The notes under the pieces were generated by a model, which was not told where the DNA came from, did not search any database, and saw only the letters and a program-made list of their open reading frames with translations. Of a DNA stretch of 64,000 nt, positions 50,159-62,055 are shown piece after piece. The DNA lies in contig JAAOMT010000495.1 in assembly GCA_016748015.1 (NCBI GenBank), forward strand, positions 1-64,000. Reading direction: 5' to 3'. A program made the position numbers and the translations under genes. Numbering within the stretch: position 1 is the stretch's first letter; every line of letters begins with the position of its first letter. This DNA is from Geosiphon pyriformis (taxonomy: Eukaryota > Glomeromycota > Glomeromycetes > Archaeosporales > Geosiphonaceae).

Positions 50159-51590
50159 ATGAATTCTTTTAAAGATTTTGCCATGAAAACTTTCAAATTT
50201 TTATCAAGAAAAGAAATTATCGTTTCGTTATTTATATACTTTACATTTCACTTTTGGTCACATGAAAATTCTAAAGGCTGGATAGTTTCTCATAAAGCTC
50301 TAAAAATTCAATATCTCTTTTTACAAGATGGAAATCTCACTTTTCCTATCGTAGTTGATCGGAAAAATCAAATTAGAGTTCCTTTCCAATTCAAACAAAC
50401 CACCAAACGATCTCAATCGCTTCCTAAAACTTTACTAGATCCTGAAAAATCTTTTTTCGGTCTTTATAAAGTGTTGGCATACTATGCAAATGATGCCTAT
50501 TGCAATTTAGAAAATGGATTTATAAACGGTTTGATTCTTTTAGAATAAAACATTTGATTTAGGTCAAAAACTATTTTTTGCTATTTATCTTAAATTTTTA
50601 CTCTTCAGTCGAATTCGGATCTTTCTCAAGTCCAAGCCTTAATACGGCTCTCGTTGTGTACTTTGCAGGACCAGTAATTATTTGAAATTTCCTGAAATAT
50701 TATGTCAGAATTAAATTCACTAAATAGGAATTTCTTGACTTTTTTTTAGAAAAGAAAAAAAAATTCTTGGCGCACTGAAATTGATAGACAAATTTTATTT
50801 CAAGTGAAAGGCTTCCCAACATTTGACGATAATGCCCGTGTTAATAAACCATTCTTGGAAATTATTGAATCCGTGTTTCCCAGAATTTTAGAAAATATTC
50901 GGGAATTTTTAAAAAAAGATCCAAGGATGACGCAAATTTGGTTCACTGGGCATGCTATTGGTGGAGGTTGTGAAACTAGGAATTTTTTTTAGTTTCTATA
51001 AGTAAAAATCTGAAATATTTTTATATTTCTAAAAATATCAGCATATGCCTCAATCGCTGGTATCCTATGGACTATTCAAAGATATGGGATTTATAAATCG
51101 AAGTTATGGCCTGAAATAGATCTGAATAAAATTGGTCACCATCTTATCACATTTGGAGCTCCGAGAATTGGGAACAGCCGATTCAGTAGATTTGCAAATA
51201 AAGCGATTAGACATTATCGCATAACCCATGGAAATGACCATGTCCCACACTTTCCTTCGGATTCATTAGAGTGGAACCACTTTGGAGTAGAAATCTGGAT
51301 TGAGCCATTAGAAAATTGCAATTGTCTCGATGATGATGTTAATTTTCATCCATATTCCTATTGGGACTGTAATAATCAATTACTTGAACGGACCCAAAGA
51401 CAAATATGGCTTGAGAAATTGACTAGTGAGAATATGGTAAGTTTTATCCAAAGAAAATTTTTAAAACCGATAAAATTTGAAAGAATTTTCTCTTTAGGAG
51501 TGTAATAAAGGGCAATCAATCATCAACGTTCCAGATGATTTGTTCCATGATGGGCCTTATTTCGACATTAGAATGGGTGTTTGTAGTTAA
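50159..51590 (+). CDS. L9: class 3 lipase-like protein with Ser to Ala nucleophile
   Basis: I model five exons: 50159-50528, 50609-50673, 50750-50966, 51042-51436 and 51498-51590, giving 379 residues with phases 1, 0, 1, 0. The N-terminus has a hydrophobic segment (IIVSLFIYFTFHFW) after about 20 polar residues, so it may be a signal anchor. Motifs are NDAYC, VVYFAGP (a changed oxyanion loop, without Arg), elbow G-H-A-I-G-G with Ala214 (GCT, 50954-50956), TFGAPRIGN, HGNDHVPHFP with Asp283, HFGVEIWI, CNC, and HDGPYFD with His366. Ala is unique; other intact copies have Gly. L9 and L10 share an extra phase-0 intron after FAGP/FAAP and similar N-termini (KRSQS), so they are sister copies. Confidence 0.88.
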
Positions 51591-54382
51591 GTCATTTAGA
51601 AATTCTTGAAATTAAAATATTGACTTTATTTTTCAGATGAGTAACAGACCATCCAATAATGCGCGCAATTTTACTATATAAAATTTGTTTTTTAATATAT
51701 TGTTTTTGGCGACCCATTTATGTATACATTTCGAATTTTAAATTCGTTCTTTTATTAAATAATAAATTAATCAAAGACGAGTCTCTTGTTATCAAAAATA
51801 ACCATGCAGGTCTAATTTTAAGGTTTTTGGCATTATTACAGTGTTAAGAAATCTTCCTAATTTTATGTTAATTGTGGCTTAAATTTGCTATTTTAAAACA
51901 TAAAATTTTATATTTTTAAGCGTTGGAATTGGTTTTAAGAAAATTATTAGTAAGCAAGAATTATTTTTTAAATGTGTTACCTTAAAATATTTATTTTTTG
52001 AAAATATTAATAATAGTTAAAATTATTAAAGTTTTTCCACTTTGAAACCACTGATAAAATAAAGAAGATTGAAATAAAAGAGTCTCTATTTATATTCTAT
52101 TTGATGCTGCTGTTCACTCACTATTAAAAAAAATTAGCCTAAAAATGAATTTTAAACCATATCATATTATCAAATCCTTTTTTTGGTACACATATCGTCC
52201 TTTTATTTTTAATATAACTTTCATTAATTGATAAGTAGTTATTTTGAAAAAAAGTAGTGTTTAAAAAAAATTTTAAAAGATAATGTAAATGAATTGATGA
52301 AAGTTTTTATTATTTTTAAAATAGACTTGAATTAAATAGACAATAAAAATTTTAATCAAATTGTTGTTAAAAAATGGTTTTAAAAATGTATACCAAAGTA
52401 TGATTAAGTTTTTTGTGACAAAAAATGCGTGCAACTTTTTTTATCATAAATGAAAAAATAGATTTTTAACAATTTCATAAGAAACAATATTTTTATATTA
52501 TAACCCACAATAATAAATTAATAAAAAATAAAGTCAAAAAATATTAAAATATTAAAAAAAAAAGCTGTTTAATATATAATTGAACAAATTTTTATTAAAG
52601 CTTTTAAAAATTTTATTTAAATATTTATTAAAAAAGTCAATAATAAAAATAAAAATTTAATCAATGATTGAATTAATAATCAAGTTAACAATCAATTTTA
52701 ATGGTTAATAAATGATTGATATAAATTCAAAAAATTACAACATTAGTTTTTAAGAACAACACAATTTAACAATTCAAAGATATATTTTAGAAAACAATTT
52801 AAAACTATACATCATTTATGAGGAGAAAGACATAGTAATTTGGACATTAAAAAATGGATTTTAAATTTCATAATAATTGCGTTTGGTTTTATATCGTAAA
52901 TAATAAATTAAAAAACTTTCAGTCTGGTACAGAAGTAAGTGGACAAAAAATTATACAGAACTTTAAAAAAAAACAAACCTATTGTGGTTGTTGCTATTTG
53001 AAATGACATGTTTTAAAAGATTTAAAAAGTTTACTTTTCAACAAGCCTTTTATATTTTTTTGGTTGTTTTTCTATATTCTCATATCATCCAGATAAGGAA
53101 AAAATGATGAAAGAAAAGCCAAAGATTTGGCTAAGTGCCCAGTTGTATTTTAAAAGACTTCTAAAAAGACCAAAAATAAATAATAAATGTTGTTGACTTG
53201 CTAAAAATATTTTTCTCTGTGTTATAGTTTGTGAAAATAAATTTGACTCATCAAATATATGAGGTTTATAGAAAAATATTAAACAATAAATATATTATTA
53301 TAATTAAAAATCAAAGTTAATGTAGAGTCTGTAAATTATAAAGTTTTTACCAATTAAATCTTAGGGATAAAAATGCATGTACTATTTATAAAAAAATTAG
53401 TTGATGATTTAATTATTAAAATAACTTCTCTCTTATAATTTAGTCTTGAAGCTGTGTTGTATGCTTTGTGCATCTGCTCACACATAGTATACAGTCAGGA
53501 TAGTCTCTATTATCCTAACAACCAATTCCGATGTTCTGAAATTTGGCAGGTGGCATAATCTTTAATTATTGAAGATGGACATTATTCACAAAAATAGTAG
53601 AGTTGTTAAGTCTTAATCATCTACCAAAGTTAAAGAAGTCAGGTAGAGAAAAACTACGCAAAATAAATTTCTAATCAACGGAAGCAAGCAAAGCTAAAAA
53701 TTCTACATATAGTGTAAATAAATGCTAGTTTTTAATTAGAACTAGAATATAAAATGGCAGCAAGAGGGTAATTAACTAACTTGATATAATACTATTCTTC
53801 ACTATAACTACTACCTTTATAATGCTCTTCTTTCTAGTTCTTGGTGATGACACTTCTGACAACATTTTCAAAGTCGAAATCAAAAAGGAAAATTCAGGAA
53901 GAAAGCCAAAGAAAATTATCAAAAAAATTGCCTTTTTAGATCATATTGCCATGAACGAACTCGTACTCTAAAGATTAACATTTCTACCAGAAAGGAAAGA
54001 AAATACTTTGACTCAAAATCTTTTTCTATTGTGAATTTTAGCACAAAGAATTTAATTCATCATTAAAAATCTCAATAATTATCACCAATGCATATAATAA
54101 TTTAACTCTTTTTAGTAGTTTTTTGGCGAACAAAATTCAATTTTGAAAACCTCTTTGGACAAGATATGTGATATGTGATCGGAAATTTTTTTTTCAAAAA
54201 GAGGTTAAAAATCATATTTTTCTATGATTTAATTTGTTTATTTTGTTTAAATAAATAGTCTAAAAAAAACCCCCATTTAAGCTCGATCTATAGGATTTTT
54301 TGTTTATTAGATGTTCAAAAAAATTATAAATACATGTAATACGCACAAAACTCTTTTTTATAATTATTAAAAACTTAGAAAA
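51591..54382. other. AT-rich intergenic region, no gene seen
   Basis: No coding region recognised. A GC-richer patch at about 53450-53650 (contains CATCTGCTCACACATAG and CAGTCAGGATAGTC) and a Lys-rich plus-strand stretch at about 53860-53970 look like old transposon relics, but I could not assign them to a family. Confidence 0.4.
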
Positions 54383-55567
54383 ATGGCTTCTTTTAATAAT
54401 CAAATATCATTCAAGGTCGATTTTCTGAGAAAATTAAATATTATTTTCGCAATTTTTATGGCATCAGTTTTTTATTTTTTGATTCATGAAAATCATAGCA
54501 GTTGGATAGCCTCTAAAATAATTCAAAAGTATAGAAAACCAGATATAAACTACACCTCATCCACTACTATGATTAATTGGATAAATCAAAATGATATCCC
54601 AGTAAAAATTGATCAAACCAAAAAGCGGTCACAATCACAACATAAAAGCCGAATTTCATCTAATAGTGTTGAGTTAAATATCTCCTCGTATATTGCATTC
54701 ATAATAAATGCTCTGGACTGCCTCGGTCTAAATAATGTCGGCTCAAGAGTGCCTGGTTTAGAAATAAAAGGTTTTTAAATTCCTAAAAAAAAAATAGTTT
54801 TTAAGTGAAGGTTTTATAAAAAAAACTAACATACATCTTTTTTAAAAAATACTGTTCATTAGTGGAAATTCAATTCTACTTACATTCACCAAGTTATAGC
54901 GCTTTAATCATAATGTTTGCAGCACCAGTAAATTATTTCAATCTCTTTAATTTTTTAATCAAATAAAATTTTGAGATAATAATGCTTCTTTATTTATATT
55001 AGAAATTAACGAAAACACAATGGGCTTCTAGAAACTCAAGACAAGTGCCACTTCAGTTGAACAATGGTCTAAAGTTTAACGAAAAAATTCGTGTAGACTC
55101 ACAATTATTGAAAGATGTGAATTTATTATTCCCTATTTTAGTTCAACGTATTAAATCTTATTTAAAGAAATTTTCAAAAGTAACTAAATTGAGTGATGTT
55201 ATATTTACGGGTCATGGTCTTGGTGGAGGTTCGTTTTTAAAAAATTATCTATTTTTAAAAGTTTAAAGTGAGAATTATTTATTTTTTTAACATTAAATTT
55301 TTTTTAACTATAAACTTGTATATATAAGCATATGCCTGTATTGCTGCATTTATGTGGGCATTTGAAAGATTTGATATCATAATGAATAATCTTTGGCCGG
55401 ATATTAATTTAAACGGAATAGGCCAGGGTATTTATACTTATGGAGCTCCGAGAGTTGGAAATAGGTACCTTAGCTTTATCCTCAACCAAGCAATCGTTCA
55501 TCGCCGTATTACCCATGGAAATGATCATGTCCCGCACTTTCCTTCTTCTTCTTCTTTTTCTTCCTCT

Positions 55568-55599
<32 letters not shown>

Positions 55600-56035
55600 T
55601 TCTTCTTCTTCTTCTTCTTCTTCTTCTTCTTCTTCTTCTTCTTCTTCAACGGAGTGGACACATTTTGGTACTGAAATTTGGATTGAGCCATTGAGTAATT
55701 GTGACTGTCCTGATGACCCAAATACGTATTGGGATTGTAATTTTTCTGAGTTGTCTTTATTTCATAAAGAAGCATGGGCCGATTCGCAGTATTCTGAAGA
55801 GAATATGGTTAGTATTAATATCTATATTGAATTAAGAACTTTTCGATAAAGGTGTTAAAAAATTAGATTTTTATTTTAGGGGTGTAATGCTGGTCAATCA
55901 ATTAACGAAGTTCCGAACAAATTATTTCATAATGGGCCTTATTTTGGGGTTGAAATGGGCAATTGCGAATCAATCAGTAAGTTAGGGAATTTTGAAGAAG
56001 CTCTAAAAAATTATCGAAATAGAGATAATAATTAG
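54383..56035 (+). CDS. L10: class 3 lipase-like protein with Ser to Gly nucleophile and a poly-Ser insert
   Basis: I model five exons: 54383-54770, 54863-54927, 55003-55228, 55329-55807 and 55880-56035, giving 437 residues with phases 1, 0, 1, 0. A hydrophobic segment (IIFAIFMASVFYFLI) near residue 20-35 suggests a signal anchor. Motifs are MFAAP at the oxyanion loop, elbow G-H-G-L-G-G with Gly223 (GGT, 55216-55218) in place of Ser, TYGAPRVGN, HGNDHVPHFP with Asp292, a Ser tract (299-333, one Phe) directly after it, HFGTEIWI, CDC, and HNGPYFG with His403. The usual YC motif of exon 1 is lost. The Ser tract comes from a TCT microsatellite and enlarges the loop next to the catalytic Asp. L9 is the closest relative. 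Confidence 0.87.
55542..55647 (+). repeat. (TCT)n coding microsatellite
   Basis: About 105 bases of TCT/TTC repeat with a few TCC and one TTT unit, in the L10 exon 4 reading frame as Ser. The reverse strand is a long open Lys frame that should be ignored. Confidence 0.95.
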
Positions 56036-59000
56036 CAGTCAATATATATTTTTTGCTATAAATTCATTAATTTATTTCTATTTCGTGAATATTTTTACTT
56101 GAGTAGAAAAAAGTGCCTTTTTTCTTAAAAATATAGGAAATCGTTTTCTTTTTTCACTTGAAGGGATATTTTTTTTACAAAACTATGTCAAAAACCTGTC
56201 AATATAAAATAAATTTAAAAGTTTAGAATTAAATTTTATTAATTGATGTGAATTAATTTAATAATTTTTTATTTTGTAAAAATGCAAAATAATTAACTTT
56301 ATTAAAATTAATTTTCAGTTTATGTTTCAGTGAGAAAATTTTAAGTTTTAAAATGAATTTTATTTATTCTGTTTAATGTTTTTGAAATTTAACTTTTTTA
56401 AGATTCATACATAATAAATTATAGTAATGAATAGTGCTTTTGGGATGGGGCAATGTATTTTAGATCATGAATATATAAGATTTATCAGTGGTATAGAAAC
56501 AATTAATAAAATTTTACTTAAAGAAAGAAATTGATACATTAAAGCTTATAATGTAAATTTTCACCAAGTGTATTATTATCCAAGTTCCAAAATATGGATG
56601 AAAGCCTAAGTACGGTTCGTTTTTACTACCTATTTTGTGACCTTTTGTCTTTTAAGTCAAAGCATTTTAAATAAATAAAATTTTCACCTGATTGTGTTAT
56701 TATAGTTTTAGGAATAAATTGATCTTTGTCAGTCAAACTCAGATTTATAAATTATTTAATTCAACATTTATTTTGATAATTACAACAACATAACAAAACA
56801 ACTTAATATCTCAAATATCAAAAAAAAATATTTCACCTATTAAAGACAATATAAATTCTTCAGAGACTCAAAAATATAATTATAATACTCTCACTCTCGC
56901 ACAAAAAAATTAAACTTTGTAAAATTAAAAAATTAATCCATCACTTTTAATTTCTGGGTACATAATGCTTCAAAAGTTAGCAATTTTGCTCAGTTTATAA
57001 ATATTAACTATTTTTAAAGAACTCAAAGATGTTATTGGTTTCAAAAAACACTACAATATTAAAATGTGGGGAATCAAAAAATGCTTTTTAAATAATTTAT
57101 CACAATTTAGTGTAAAAATTTTTGAAAATGCTGAAAAAATTGTAATAAAAAGTAAAATAAGTCGAAAAAAGAGATAAATTCATTAATTTTAAACAGTTAA
57201 ATTTATTACTCTTTGGTTTTTTATTAATTATTAATATTAATATTATTTTTAATTATCTTATTTATTATTTTTTACATTTAAAATATAAGGAAAGAAATTT
57301 AGCAGAACCTTTCTTAAAAAAAGGTCAAGAATGTCTTTTTTCTGACAATTAATCAAACAATAGAAAACACTTTACTTGTTCTAATTATCAGATTAAAAGA
57401 GATTATTTTAATTCAAGGAATAATTTTACCTGTTTCCAGTGAGAAGAGTATAATTATTTTTGTGTATAGTTTTTTGTAAATAAAAATTAGAATGAAAATA
57501 TCAAATCTATAATTTTTATAATATAGATTTAAGTAACAATAATAATTTTGATTAATTTGAAAATCACTCATTTTAATAGCCACACTGATTATCATGTAAT
57601 TTAAAAACTTTGTAAACCAAAAATAAAATTGGATTAAGAAAATTCATCATGTATATAGTGTATGTACTTTGTTTTGAGTCAATAAAAAAAACTAACTTGG
57701 TCGGTCAAGTGAGCGCAAATGAACTATTTTTATATTTAAAATTTATAAAAGCATTAATATTATGAATATTTATTAAAAATGATTAAATCATATATTATTT
57801 AATGAAAACACTTCTTTTTACATATTAATTGATTAAATAAAATTTAGTATATTTAAATGTTTTACAGTTAATTTATATTTTAAAATTATTTTTAATTTTT
57901 AAATTAAATATTTTTGCCATATTAATTAAATTTTGTAAGAAATATTTTGTATATAAAACTGGTGTAAGTGAATTTTTATTAATAAATAAGTGGAAAAATA
58001 AAATGTTACTTTTTATTTTACATGTTAAAATTAATAATGTTTTACTATAATTGTTTAACCTAATAAATTGAATATCATTAAAATTTTATCTATAATTTTA
58101 ATTAATATTTTAGTAATCGTTGTGCTATAATATTATGTCAATAATTTGCAAGATATGAATCTATCCCACACATTTTTGTGAAAATCAATATTTAAAAATA
58201 TTTGGTTATAAAGTAATATAAAATTGTTTTTGTAATAATTATAAGCTATGCATATTGAGTAAAAGTTTATGATTATTGTTTTAAAATATGAAATTAATCT
58301 AAAAGTTTATTTTTAAGTTCTGAGTATTTGGAACATGCACCAATATTAAGTTGTTGAATATAAAGTATTATATGTATTAAATTTTTTTTAGTTTTTTCCA
58401 ATTATAAATTTGTTTACGTTGTTTGTATGCTATCTTTATTTTATTAATTTAATACAATTTTTCATTTTTTATGAATATTTTTTCAATGGTTTTTTATATA
58501 TATTTTTCGTTTGTTTTACATTAAAGTTTACTTATAATATTTTTTGTATATATCATTTCTTAAACATAAAATTTAATTTTAGAAATAAGGTTTTTGAATA
58601 AAAATTTGACTATTTTAAGCAATGCAAATAGCATTTTGATCCAAATTACATTTTTTATATATGCAAAAATATAAAATTATTATTTTAAAAAATTTTCAAT
58701 TTAACTGATTTAAAAAAAAAGAGACATTATTATAGTAGCAAAAATTACCAAAAAGTATTTATAAAAAAAAACGATGTTTTATGAATAACCAAAAAATTTA
58801 AAGTATTGGAAGTTACATTATTCAAAAATAAAGAATTTTGAATTGATAAAATTATTTACCAATCACTTATATTTTTTTCACTTTGCAAAAAAATTAAAGA
58901 ATTTTTTAATTTCTGTAACCAATAAAAAATAAATAAATGTGTATGGTGTATAGCATTTTTGTTAAGCAGTTAAAGATTGAACTATTATGTGGTCAAATTA

Positions 59001-59741
59001 GATTTTTTTGGTTTGGTTTTTATATTTTCATTTTTTTTGTTTCAATAGCTGATGTGATTTATTAAAAGAATTAGAAAAGTATGTCACCTTTATTTCTAAG
59101 AACTGAGAGGAAAAGATTTTGGGTTTCAAGAAGACAATAATTTTATTCATATTACAAAAGGTTTTTTTCAAAATGCGTACAACTTCTGTCATTGCCAGCT
59201 TAAAGTCCTAATTTGAAATGTTTAAGCCTTTATAAAAGTGAAACTAAAGTTTTGGAAATCTTAACAATCAAGCTTATATATATATATATATATATATATT
59301 GAAGGAATAATTTTATTTTTACTTTCACTAGAATTAGTTTATTTTTGCGGGTATAAATATATAATAGATTAAAAAATCTCAAGAATTTCATGATAAATTT
59401 CGTTCGTTATTTACAAAAAAAAAATGAATTTATTGACTTGCAATTTACTATCTATGGAAATATTTGATAACTATACATTTTAAATACTTAACAGTTTATC
59501 CGGTTATATTACTTTTAATATAGAGTTAACTAATACTTTATTTAGATTTCAGTTAGGGAATTATATTGCAATGGGAATATATAAATATTGAGATCGCCAA
59601 TATCTCGGAAATCTTCAAAATTCCATCTAATGGTTGAAAATTTCAAGTTAATAAATTATAGTACTCGAATAATCAACAGGTCTTTCTCTAAATAGATATT
59701 GAAATATCTTTTTTTTTTTCGCAAGAAATTTAGTGGGCGTA
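56036..59741. other. AT-rich intergenic region, no gene seen
   Basis: These 3.7 kb hold no recognisable gene. A TA array at about 59276-59300 is the only clear repeat. Hydrophobic frames near 57413 (minus) and 58410 (plus) are T-rich chance frames. Confidence 0.5.
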
Positions 59742-61203
59742 ATGATTTTCAATCACTTTTGGGAAAAAAAGAAAGAGTTCTTTGCAAGACAAATTATATT
59801 TCTTCTCATCCTTATTCTAGCTACTCTCGAAATCCTTATCAATGAAGTTGAAAAATATTACATAGTCAAAGTAAAATTACCTGAAAATAAGTTAACTTGG
59901 TCAAATAATCAAGACTTTTCTTATTTCTGGCCAGAAACACTCCAAAATAATAAGACTTTGAATAAACGTGAATTAATAGCAGCTGGCCCTTCAAGAGGTT
60001 TTGGTGGTAGCTCTAAAAAAAAATTCCCTCCTAAAACACTAGTTACAGATCCAGAGATTATAAATTTATTAAAAACGATGGCGTTCTGGGCAAATATACC
60101 GTATTGCACTCCTGACCAGAAGCTTGCAAAAAATTCTTTAGGATTAATTTGTAAGAAATATTTTTTTCAAGTTTGTAATTATTTAATTTAAGAAAAAAAC
60201 TATTTTCAATGGTTAAACTTTCATATTAAAAATTTTTTTTCTGATGGAAAGTTGATATTTCACTACAAATGATAGGAAAAAAGGAAGGAATAGTAATATA
60301 TTTCCGTGGTGAGTTTTGTAAAACTTCTCATTGAATTCACTATAATTCCAGCTTCAATATTTTTTTCTTCAAATTAAGGACCTGAACTTACTAGAAAGCA
60401 ATGGAATGATAGAAAATTTAATTTAGACTCGGATCGTAAAAAAAATTCTTGGCCAGTAGATTCTCAATGGTATGAAGTGATCAAAGGAACCATGGAAGCA
60501 TTGTCAAAGCGAATTGTACACCTTAGTTCCGAACTTACTGGCGATACGGTGTTCACATATTTTACAGGCCATGGAATAGGAGGAGGTAATGTTATATTTA
60601 AATTTGTGCAAATATAATAAAGTAAAATTAATTTTTATGTTTTTTGGATTATAGCATATGCTCTATATATAGGTCTTTTATCTGCACTACTGGTGGAAAA
60701 AAATACAGTACATAGAATAGCGCTCGTTGGTAAAAAAATGGATGTCACAGTTGTTACATTTGGACAACCAAGAGCGGGAAATTTTGAATTTGCACAGCGT
60801 GCCAATACTTACATGAGGTCAAAATTTTTCAAAATTTATCGTGTGACTCATTCAAATGATCATGTGCCACAGCGACCATATTTAGAGTCAACTTCAAAGC
60901 CTTGGTTGCATACCGATCGAGAATATTGGATTTCATTGAATTGTGATTGTTCGCAAAAAAAAGAGCCTGAATATGAACTTTTTCAATGTCCAGGATATTC
61001 TAATGCTGATTTTGAAAAATACGGAGAAAATAAGGTAATTCTATCAAGTTATTATTTTTCGAAAGTTTGACTTTATATTTATTTTATGATAACTTTAATA
61101 GGAATGTAATCTTGGTACTGACGGTGCAAGTAACACGGCTAATTATGGACCATACTTTGGAATTACTTTTGGAAAATGCGATGAGTTTTTTGAATTGAAT
61201 TGA
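59742..61203 (+). CDS. L11: class 3 lipase-like protein lacking both catalytic Ser and His
   Basis: I model five exons: 59742-60150, 60252-60308, 60379-60585, 60655-61034 and 61102-61203, giving 384 residues with phases 1, 1, 1, 0. The N-terminus has a hydrophobic anchor (IIFLLILILATLEILI) after a Lys-rich start. Motifs are ANIPYC, IYFRGPE (split by an extra phase-1 intron inside RG), elbow G-H-G-I-G-G with Gly221 (GGA, 60573-60575), TFGQPRAGN, SNDHVPQRP with Asp293, HTDREYWI, CDC, and NYGPYFG with Asn365 where all relatives have His. It therefore misses two of three triad residues, the most extreme of the intact copies, while the Cys and structural motifs are conserved. The first acceptor (GGAAAG before 60252) lacks a pyrimidine tract and is the least certain splice site. 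Confidence 0.85.
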
Positions 61204-61465
61204 TTGGTCTTAAAGTCAAGTATTATAGAATTATGCCGAATTGCTAATAACTCATATAAGTTAATTTTTAGATATAAAAAATACAAACTAGTTGCAACAC
61301 TCCTGTAATTTACTATTGAATAAAAGCAAAAATTAAAGTCGGATTTGAATTTCTCTATAAAGATTATAACAATCATTATGATTGAAACTTTATTTAATAT
61401 CTATTATAGAGTAAATTTATTGAAAAAACTTAATACTTTAACAAATAGTCTAAAATATTATCTCA

Positions 61466-61850
61466 TAATTGTAAGTTTTAAGAGTAATCTGGACCTATAA
61501 ATCCTGGTCAATCTGATTATCTAGGAATCCATAAATAAATAGTTCAATAATAATTTTTGATCACGATACTAGGGAAGCCTTTCTTAAGTTGATGCGACCA
61601 ATTTTTTGCTCATATCAATGACTCTTATGAAGTTTATACGATTGGATATGGGTTAAGTGATATGACCGATAGTTTGCTTTTATAATGACAATTCCTCTCA
61701 ATCAATATTAAATATTATCTGACTTTCAATGTTTAACTAGTCCGTGAAAATTCTAAAACCTAAAATTCTCAACGTTTACAAATTTAGAATGCTTAATATT
61801 GGAAATGAAAATTTTGCAAAGCATACAGCAAACTGCTTAGACTTGAATGA
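61466..61850 (+). pseudogene. L12: decayed duplicate of L2 exons 2-3 with intron
   Basis: The segment aligns base by base with L2 at about 3400-3830. Shared features are TTTTAAG(G/A)GTAA, ATCTGGACCTATA, ATCCTGGTCAATCT, GAGTTGATGCGACC-like, TACGATTGGATATGG, and even the intron text CTTTTATAATNACAAT...CTCTCAATCAAT. Several deletions, including the codons of the elbow, and stops make it dead. The ORF fragment LNIGNENFAKHTAN corresponds to KIGNENFAKHAAR in L2. Intron retention shows a DNA-level duplication, not retroposition. It indicates movement of L2 sequence across about 58 kb. Confidence 0.8.
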
Positions 61851-62055
61851 TTATAGTATTTCGGTTGACAGTTTAAGTGAAAAACCTCGGAATAAAAATA
61901 AGCTGGATAAGAATTTCTCAGAAGGTTCATTCCCTATCATTAGAACATGAATTATCAAGCGACTTGACGGGTAGCCCGAATAATGATTCCTTTGAAATAT
62001 TATTTTATAAAGGTGAAGAATCACACAATTTTTTTTAGTATTTAGGCTCTGTTAT

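Noticed and set aside
51659-51847. 62-codon frame downstream of L9 as a gene
   Set aside because: It lies just after the L9 stop codon in AT-rich 3' sequence and has no recognisable features.
55509-55775. 88-codon minus-strand frame with a long Lys run
   Set aside because: It is the antisense reading of the TCT microsatellite in L10 exon 4.
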